A stretch of DNA of 41,750 bases from positions 1 to 41,750 of the forward strand of contig DATNBU010000030.1 of NCBI GenBank assembly GCA_035571835.1, read 5' to 3'. The translations under genes were made by a program, and so were the position numbers. This DNA is from Candidatus Limnocylindrales bacterium (lineage in GTDB: Bacteria; Desulfobacterota; Binatia; UBA1149; CAITLU01). The notes under the pieces are model-generated. The model was not told where the DNA came from, did no database searches, and worked only from the letters and a program-made list of their open reading frames with translations. Every line of letters begins with the position of its first letter. The stretch's first letter is position 1. Below are positions 34,221-41,750 of this stretch, piece by piece.

Positions 34221-36164
34221 ATGCTCGAAGCCGCGCCGGTCGAACCGGTCTCCGCAAGCGCCGCCGAAGGCAGCGCGCACGTCCACGACAGCGGCGTCGC
34301 CGGCCACGGCAACCGCACGGCCGCGCTGGTGCTCGGCGCCATCGGTGTCGTTTTCGGCGACATCGGCACGAGCCCGCTGTACGCGTTCCGCGAATGTTTC
34401 GAGCACCACGGGCTGGCGGTCACCGCGCCGAACGTGCTCGGCCTGCTTTCGATCGTCATCTGGTCGCTGCTGCTGATCGTCACGCTGAAGTATCTGTTCT
34501 TCGTCATGCGCGCCGACAACGGCGGCGAGGGCGGGATCCTCGCGCTGATGACGCTGGTCGTGCCGCCCGACCGGCGCCGCGACCGCCGCAACCGCCTGTT
34601 CGTCACGTTCGGCCTGTTCGGAGCCACGCTGCTCTACGGCGACGGAATGATCACGCCGGCGATCTCGGTGCTCAGCGCCGTCGAGGGTCTCGAGCTCGCC
34701 ACGCCGTTCTTTACGCCGTTCATCGTACCGATCTCGATTGCCGTGCTGACCGGCCTGTTCTGGATGCAGCGTCACGGCACCGGCAAGGTCGGACAGATCT
34801 TCGGCCCGATCACCGTGGTGTGGTTCGGCGTGCTCGGAGCGATGGGCACGAGCTGCATTCTCGAGCATCCGGCGGTGCTCGCGGCGTTCAATCCGTTCCT
34901 CGGCCTGGGTTTTTTTGCGAAGAACGGGCTCGAAGGGTTTCTCGTCCTCGGCTCGGTGCTGCTCGTCGTGACCGGCGCCGAAGCGCTGTATGCGGACATG
35001 GGCCATTTCGGCCGCCGTCCGATCCGTATTGCATGGATGTCGGTGGCCGGGCCGTCCCTGCTGCTGTGTTATCTCGGGCAGGGCGCGCTGCTCATCGAGC
35101 ATCCCGAGATGATCAACAATCCGTTCTTCAACATGGCTCCGTCGTGGGCGCTGCTGCCGCTGGTCGTGCTCGCCACGGCTGCGACGGTGATCGCCTCGCA
35201 GGCCATCATCTCGGGAGTGTTCTCGCTGTCGCGGCAGGCTCTGCAGCTCGGCTACCAGCCGCGCGTCGAAGTCTGCCATTCGTCGGCGCACGAGATCGGA
35301 CAGGTCTACGTGCCGGTCATCAACTGGATCCTGTTCGTCGCGACCATCACGCTGGTGGTCGGATTCGGATCGTCCGCCTCGCTGGCCGGCGCGTACGGTA
35401 TCGCCGTCGCGCTGACGATGGTGGTCACGACGATCCTGACCGGCGTCTGTGCGCGCCGGCGCTGGGGATGGTCCAAGCCTGCCGCGATCGCGCTGACCGG
35501 CGCGTTCCTCGTCATCGATCTCGCGTTCTTCGGCGCGGCATGCACGAAGATCCTGGACGGCGGCTGGGTGCCGCTCGCCGCCGCGGTGATCGTCTACACG
35601 ATCATGAAGACCTGGCGGCGCGGCGCCGACCTGCTCAACGAATACGCGACCGCCGCGCGGCTGCCGGTCGAATACTTCCTGGCCGACCTCGACGCGCATC
35701 CGGTTACGCGCGTGCCCGGCACGGCGATCTGCATGGACGCGCGCGGCGCCGGCGTTCCGAGGACGCTCCTCCACAACATCAAGCACAATCACGTGCTTCA
35801 CGAGCACATCATCCTGCTGACGATCCGGACGGCCGAGAGTCCGCACGTCGAAGACCAGAACCGGCTGCGGATCCATCGCTATCGCGACGATTTCATCCGC
35901 ATCATCGCGCAGTACGGATTCATGGAGAACCCCACGGTCGCCCAGGTGCTCGAGCTCGCGCAGCAGGCGGGAGTCGACGTCGACCTGCAGCGCGCCACGT
36001 ACTTCTTCGGGCGCGAGACGCTCATCATCGGCGACAAGAAAGGACTTGCGACGTGGCGCAAGTACATCTTCGATTTCCTGTTCCGCAACGCGTACGGCGC
36101 GTACCTGCATCTCGGCGTTCCGCCGAATCGCGTGATCGAGATCGGCCAGCAGGTCGAGATCTGA
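34221..36164 (+). CDS. kup: Potassium uptake transporter Kup, copy 2
   Basis: This is the second tandem Kup protein, 647 residues, starting at ATG 34221. It has an extra N-terminal tail of about 20 residues (EPVSASAAEGSAHVHDSGV) before GDIGTSPLYAFRE at about 46. The rest follows copy 1 nearly colinearly, with GDGMITPAISVLSAVEGL, ADMGHFGRRPIRIAW and ATYFFGRETLIIGDKKGL. The C-terminal 15 residues are the same as in copy 1. Two differently diverged Kup proteins side by side may serve different potassium ranges or pH; this is inference. A 41-bp stretch with no clear terminator follows before the next gene's upstream region. Confidence 0.95.
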   Translation: MLEAAPVEPVSASAAEGSAHVHDSGVAGHGNRTAALVLGAIGVVFGDIGTSPLYAFRECFEHHGLAVTAPNVLGLLSIVIWSLLLIVTLKYLFFVMRADNGGEGGILALMTLVVPPDRRRDRRNRLFVTFGLFGATLLYGDGMITPAISVLSAVEGLELATPFFTPFIVPISIAVLTGLFWMQRHGTGKVGQIFGPITVVWFGVLGAMGTSCILEHPAVLAAFNPFLGLGFFAKNGLEGFLVLGSVLLVVTGAEALYADMGHFGRRPIRIAWMSVAGPSLLLCYLGQGALLIEHPEMINNPFFNMAPSWALLPLVVLATAATVIASQAIISGVFSLSRQALQLGYQPRVEVCHSSAHEIGQVYVPVINWILFVATITLVVGFGSSASLAGAYGIAVALTMVVTTILTGVCARRRWGWSKPAAIALTGAFLVIDLAFFGAACTKILDGGWVPLAAAVIVYTIMKTWRRGADLLNEYATAARLPVEYFLADLDAHPVTRVPGTAICMDARGAGVPRTLLHNIKHNHVLHEHIILLTIRTAESPHVEDQNRLRIHRYRDDFIRIIAQYGFMENPTVAQVLELAQQAGVDVDLQRATYFFGRETLIIGDKKGLATWRKYIFDFLFRNAYGAYLHLGVPPNRVIEIGQQVEI

Positions 36165-36238
36165 TCGATTCGCAGTGACGAGCCGTCCGTTCTGCGGTCG
36201 GTCTTGTGAGAGCCACGGCAGGGGAGGAGAATCGCGCC

Positions 36239-38173
36239 ATGCACGTAAAAGCGAGGCATGAGACAACCGCGCGCATGTTCGCGCGATGCGCGAGACGACT
36301 GGCTGCAGGCTGTGTCACCGCGAGCCTCGTCGTGGCGGCTTGCGGGCCGACCGCGGCGGCTCCGGCTGACCTCGATCCGAGCTTCGACCTTGACGGTATT
36401 GCGATCACGCCGGTCGGTTTCTCGCAGGATCATGGCATGGCGGCGGCAGTGCAGCCGGACGGGAAGGTCGTCGTTGCGAGCCAGTGGTGGATCAAGAACT
36501 ATCTCTACCAGAGCGAATTCGGAGTGACGCGCTTCAATGAGAACGGAAGTCTCGATGCGACGTTCGGGTACGGCGGCACCGCGAAAATCGTTCTCGGCGG
36601 CGTAAGCGACCAGCCGAGGTGCATCGCGATTCAACCGGATGGAAAGATCCTTACCGGCGGCCATGTGGCTGCCGAGAATGGGCAGGACGATTCGCCGTAT
36701 GCGCTGGTCCGGCAGAACACGGATGGGAGTCTCGACACGAGTTTCGGTGGCACGGGAATCGTGTCGGTGCCGGGAAGCCCGAGCGGTGTATTCGGGATCG
36801 AAGCGATCACTGACATTGCGATCCAGACCGACGGGAAAATTCTCGCCGCCGTATCGGATAGCGAGAGCAACATGCTCGCGCGATTCAACCCCGACGGAAG
36901 TCTCGACCCGGGCTTCGGCGCCGGCGGCATCGTAACGGTCACTCCCGGCAACGGTCTTCGTCATCCCGGGATGGCACTTGCGGCGGACGGCAGGATCGTC
37001 ACGGCCGCCGTGTACTCCGATGCCGGTACGTATCTCGTCGTTCACCGTTTTCTCGCGGATGGGACGCTCGATGCGGGCTTCGACGCGGACGGAAGCGTTG
37101 TGATGTTGATGCCGGGAGATGCGGGCGTTGCGGGAGTGGGGATCCAGCCGGACGCAAGGATCGTCGTCGCGGCCAACTACTTCAGCGTGGCCGGACGCGG
37201 CGTGATGATCCTGCGCTACAACGAGGACGGGACGCTCGACACGGACTTCGGCGAAAATGGCATCGTCACGGACCCCGACCTCGACGCGTCGAAACTCGCG
37301 TTGCTGAGCGACGGGCGGATCCTGTTGCTCGGCGGGGACGGCCAGTTGGTTGCGGTGCGCTACCACTCCGACGGCAGCCGCGACCAGTCGTTCGGAACGT
37401 CCGGCATCGCGATCAGTCCGTTTCTCAATAACAACTACAACGCGTGGTACGGAGCGACGCTGGTCGGCGATGGTGGCGTCGTCGTCGCGACCACCACCGA
37501 CGACACGTTTGATTCGGACCTGCTGGTTGCACGGCTCGCGCTGACCGCATGCGGCGACGGCGCGGTGGACTTCGGCGAGCAGTGCGACGACGGCAACGCG
37601 AGGAGCGGTGACGGATGCTCCGGCGGTTGCCGCGTCGAGTTCTGTCCGCCCGCGCCGATTCCATCGTCGTCGTGCGCGTCGGCAGGACGCGCGGACCTGC
37701 TGATCCGAGCTGTAGGCTCGAAGCACGCCGTTCGCTGGAAATGGAGCCGCGGCGACGCGGTCGATGCGGCCGACCTCGGCCTTCCGGACTCCGACACGAA
37801 GTACGGTTTGTGCGTGTATGGCTCTTCCGCCGGCGCCTCTTCGCTCGCGGTCGGACTTACGGTGACTCCCGGATCCTTGTGGATCGAAAACGAAAACGGG
37901 GGCTGGACCTATGCAGACTCCAAGGGCAGCAATGACGGGGTGCAGAGCGCGGAGCTCACGCCCGGCATGGCCGGAGCATCGAGTGCGAGGATGGGCGCGC
38001 GCGGCGGCTACACACTGGTTCCGACCGCGGTCAGCGCGTCGCGCTTCATCAGTCAGGATCCTGTCGTAACCGTGCAGCTGATCAGCTCGGACGGCCTTTG
38101 CCTGACGAGCGAGCTTACCGCCGTCCAGACCTCGCGTAACTCGGAAGGTCGCTTTCACGGCGCTGCGCGCTGA
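36239..38173 (+). CDS. Putative lipoprotein with delta-60 repeats and DUF4215 module
   Basis: The 644-residue product starts at ATG 36239, chosen for the strong GGGGAGGAG upstream; a GTG at 36206 is in frame but lacks this. The N-terminus has a hydrophobic stretch with a lipobox-like VVAAC at about residue 35, so it may be a lipoprotein; signal peptidase I cleavage near AAAPA is the alternative. Seven delta-60-type units follow, each with a D-G-[ST]-LD-x-x-F-G core (GSLDATFGYGG, GSLDTSFGGTG, GTLDTDFGENG and others), predicted to form a beta-propeller-like domain. A DUF4215-type Cys module (CGDG...QCDDGN...GDGCSGGC) links to a 150-residue C-terminal region without recognised domain. The function is unknown; the Cys module is related to that in the protease cluster. 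Confidence 0.85.
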   Translation: MHVKARHETTARMFARCARRLAAGCVTASLVVAACGPTAAAPADLDPSFDLDGIAITPVGFSQDHGMAAAVQPDGKVVVASQWWIKNYLYQSEFGVTRFNENGSLDATFGYGGTAKIVLGGVSDQPRCIAIQPDGKILTGGHVAAENGQDDSPYALVRQNTDGSLDTSFGGTGIVSVPGSPSGVFGIEAITDIAIQTDGKILAAVSDSESNMLARFNPDGSLDPGFGAGGIVTVTPGNGLRHPGMALAADGRIVTAAVYSDAGTYLVVHRFLADGTLDAGFDADGSVVMLMPGDAGVAGVGIQPDARIVVAANYFSVAGRGVMILRYNEDGTLDTDFGENGIVTDPDLDASKLALLSDGRILLLGGDGQLVAVRYHSDGSRDQSFGTSGIAISPFLNNNYNAWYGATLVGDGGVVVATTTDDTFDSDLLVARLALTACGDGAVDFGEQCDDGNARSGDGCSGGCRVEFCPPAPIPSSSCASAGRADLLIRAVGSKHAVRWKWSRGDAVDAADLGLPDSDTKYGLCVYGSSAGASSLAVGLTVTPGSLWIENENGGWTYADSKGSNDGVQSAELTPGMAGASSARMGARGGYTLVPTAVSASRFISQDPVVTVQLISSDGLCLTSELTAVQTSRNSEGRFHGAAR

Positions 38174-38374
38174 ATGCGCGCGCTTCGCGCGGATCCCGCC
38201 CCGTCACCGTAGCGCCGTCAGCGCGCCGGGCCGCTCGTCCGATCGGAATGCCGTGTCCATGACCATCGGTCTCCAAGTTTAACGCTCGACATCGCCCAGG
38301 CAACGTAGCGTCCGCACTGCCAGCGCGGCTACGACAGTTCTGGAATGAGATTCCGACGAGTGCGCCCTGTGCGC
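38174..38374. other. Intergenic region before structured repeat copy 2
   Basis: This 201-bp stretch follows the lipoprotein gene. A CGCGC-TTC-GCGCG hairpin (38179-38191) lies right after the stop and might terminate it. No credible gene, tRNA or repeat was found in the rest; a short GGAAT/ATTCC inversion lies near 38343. The remaining 38496-38665 holds the icd promoter region. Confidence 0.4.
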
Positions 38375-38495
38375 GGGCGACGAGAAGGGTCCAGATGCGA
38401 GGCGGATTCCGGCGTAGTGAGGGAGTCGTACTTCCCGTACGTCGACCGAACGAAGCCGGAATCCAACGAAGCAGATGGGCCCTTATCGGCGTCCG
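38375..38495 (+). repeat. Structured intergenic repeat element, copy 2
   Basis: This ~121-bp copy of the element at 1986-2104 is in the same orientation. Outer arms are 38382-38398 and 38471-38487. The inner stem is 38404-38413 (GGATTCCGGC) with 38455-38464 (GCCGGAATCC), 10 perfect pairs whose sequence is unlike that of copy 1. The 41-nt core 38414-38454 differs from copy 1 only by one A/G in the hairpin loop. It sits upstream of icd, as copy 1 sits upstream of tatA. Confidence 0.75.
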
Positions 38496-38544
38496 CCCCG
38501 TCTTGAATCGCTATGAAATCCCTGCGTTTTCGCACTGCGTCGTT

Positions 38545-38573
38545 TTGACTCCCCCGTCTTTGCCCGATACGGT
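38545..38573 (+). promoter_or_regulatory. Candidate promoter of icd
   Basis: TTGACT at 38545-38550 and TACGGT at 38568-38573 are separated by 17 bp, about 90 bases before the icd start. The -35 is close to consensus; the -10 is weak. It lies 50 bp after the structured repeat. Confidence 0.45.
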
Positions 38574-38665
38574 CCCGCGACCGACGCGCCAGTCCCGCCG
38601 AGAAGGCGGGAATCGCTCCGGGGAGACGCTCCGGACCGAGGACGACGTCGCTCCTTGAGAGCGAG

Positions 38666-40931
<2,266 letters not shown>

Positions 40932-40937
40932 AGCGAA

Positions 40938-41750
40938 ATGAACGTACACGAGTATCAGGGCAAGGCGCTGCTCGCGCGCTACGGCGTGCCGGTGCCGCGC
41001 GGTGAAGTGGCCGAGAGCCCGGAACAGGCCGGCGAGATCGCGAAGCGTCTCGGAACCAGCGTGGTCGTCGTCAAGTCGCAGATTCACGCGGGCGGACGCG
41101 GCGCCGGCGCGATCGTCGACAACGAAGCCGAAGCCGCCGAGATCTTCGCGAAGAATCTCGCGAAGGAAGGCCTTCCGAAGCATGGGCACAAGGGCGGCGT
41201 CCGCGTCGTCAAGTCGGCGGCCGACGCCACCGAAGCGGCGCGCTCGATTCTCGGCAAGCTTCTGGTCACGCGCCAGACCGGCGCGAGCGGACGCGAAGTG
41301 CGCCGCGTGCTCGTCGAAGAAGGCTGCGACATCGGCCGCGAGCTCTATCTCTCCGTGCTGCTCGACCGCGGCACCGGCCGCGTGATCCTGATGGCGAGCC
41401 AGGCCGGCGGCATGGACATCGAGCACGTCGCAGCCACGACCCCCGAGAAGATCTTCCGTGTGACGGTCGATCCCGCGCTCGGGCTGCAGGACCACCAGGC
41501 GCGCCGCCTGTCGTTCCAGCTCGGCGTGCCCGCCGCGAAGCTCGACGAGTGGGTGGCCTTCTTCCACGGCATCTACAACGCCTACGTCGGCATCGACGCG
41601 GCGCTGGTCGAGATCAACCCGCTGGTCGAGACCAAAGACGGCAGCCCGCTGGCGCTCGACGCGAAGATCTCGCTCGACGACAACGCGCTCTACCGCCACG
41701 ACGACATCCGCGCGCTGCGCGACGAGCACGAGGAAGATCCCAAGGAACAG
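40938..41750 (+). CDS. sucC: Succinyl-CoA synthetase beta subunit, 5' part
   Basis: This is the first 271 codons of the ATP-grasp beta subunit, which couples succinyl-CoA hydrolysis to nucleotide triphosphate synthesis; the gene runs off the window end. It begins at ATG 40938, six bases after the mdh stop. The N-terminus MNVHEYQGKALLARYGVPVPRG is a family hallmark, followed by KSQIHAGGRGAG, the RELYLSVLLDRGTGRVILMAS strand pair, and LVEINPLVETKDGSPLALDAKI near the metal-binding site. sucD is expected just beyond the window. Confidence 0.96.
   Translation, partial: MNVHEYQGKALLARYGVPVPRGEVAESPEQAGEIAKRLGTSVVVVKSQIHAGGRGAGAIVDNEAEAAEIFAKNLAKEGLPKHGHKGGVRVVKSAADATEAARSILGKLLVTRQTGASGREVRRVLVEEGCDIGRELYLSVLLDRGTGRVILMASQAGGMDIEHVAATTPEKIFRVTVDPALGLQDHQARRLSFQLGVPAAKLDEWVAFFHGIYNAYVGIDAALVEINPLVETKDGSPLALDAKISLDDNALYRHDDIRALRDEHEEDPKEQ

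Noticed and set aside
35879..38158. - strand open frame of 759 codons opposite kup 2 and the lipoprotein
   Set aside because: It crosses the end of kup and the whole lipoprotein gene and has no domain; the + strand genes have clear families and ribosome-binding sites.
38115..38303. Short - strand frame of 62 codons after the lipoprotein gene
   Set aside because: No ribosome-binding site, no domain, composition like the other GC-driven shadow frames.

Overview
The window is a high-GC bacterial chromosome segment, 41.75 kb. Most genes are housekeeping genes read on the + strand; only three genes read on the - strand. The mix of DUF4215-type cysteine-rich repeats (CGDG...CDDGN), a delta-60 repeat lipoprotein, dockerin-like C-termini followed by Thr-rich tails, and TatA/GcvP/Icd of ordinary Gram-negative type suggests a 'deltaproteobacterial' lineage in the old broad sense, such as Myxococcota or Candidatus Binatota-like. 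No ribosomal RNA is present to settle this, so the assignment is an inference.

Layout. 1-1880: the end of the glycine cleavage P-protein pair (gcvPA fragment, gcvPB). 1881-2188: intergenic DNA with a structured repeat element. 2189-3710: tatA, a convergent membrane-anchored DUF3426-like gene, tRNA-Leu(CAG) with a clear promoter, and a flavin reductase. 3711-22630: the dominant accessory feature, three tandem paralogous genes for secreted subtilisin-family (S8) proteases of 3254, 1479 and 1437 residues. Each has a signal peptide, a propeptide-like region, an S8 catalytic domain, a beta-sandwich-like segment, a DUF4215-like Cys module, a tandem array of exactly 32-residue four-cysteine repeats resembling the eukaryotic ADAM disintegrin motif (58, 13 and 12 copies), a C-terminal Cys-rich module, a dockerin-like EF-hand pair and a Thr-rich tail. 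Closely related palindromes lie just before and just after this cluster. 22633-24431: an MFS transporter and a VOC/methylmalonyl-CoA-epimerase-like gene, both on the - strand. 24636-29972: an overlapping operon valS-nadC-birA-coaX (Val-tRNA charging, NAD, biotin and CoA biosynthesis). 30055-36164: an EF-G-like GTPase with degenerate G3/G4 motifs and two tandem Kup potassium transporters. 36239-38173: a delta-60/DUF4215 putative lipoprotein. 38174-38665: intergenic DNA with a second copy of the structured repeat. 38666-41750: TCA-cycle genes icd, mdh and the start of sucC.

The two most unusual things are (a) the disintegrin-like protease array, in particular the 58-unit array in the first gene. 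It keeps 96-bp register through 52 consecutive units without an indel and contains a five-unit, 480-bp higher-order repeat with about six copies. (b) A ~120-bp intergenic element present twice (1986-2104 and 38375-38495). Its 41-nt core is almost identical in the two copies, while the flanking stem differs completely in sequence and stays perfectly paired in both, which is strong covariation evidence for a folded RNA or DNA.
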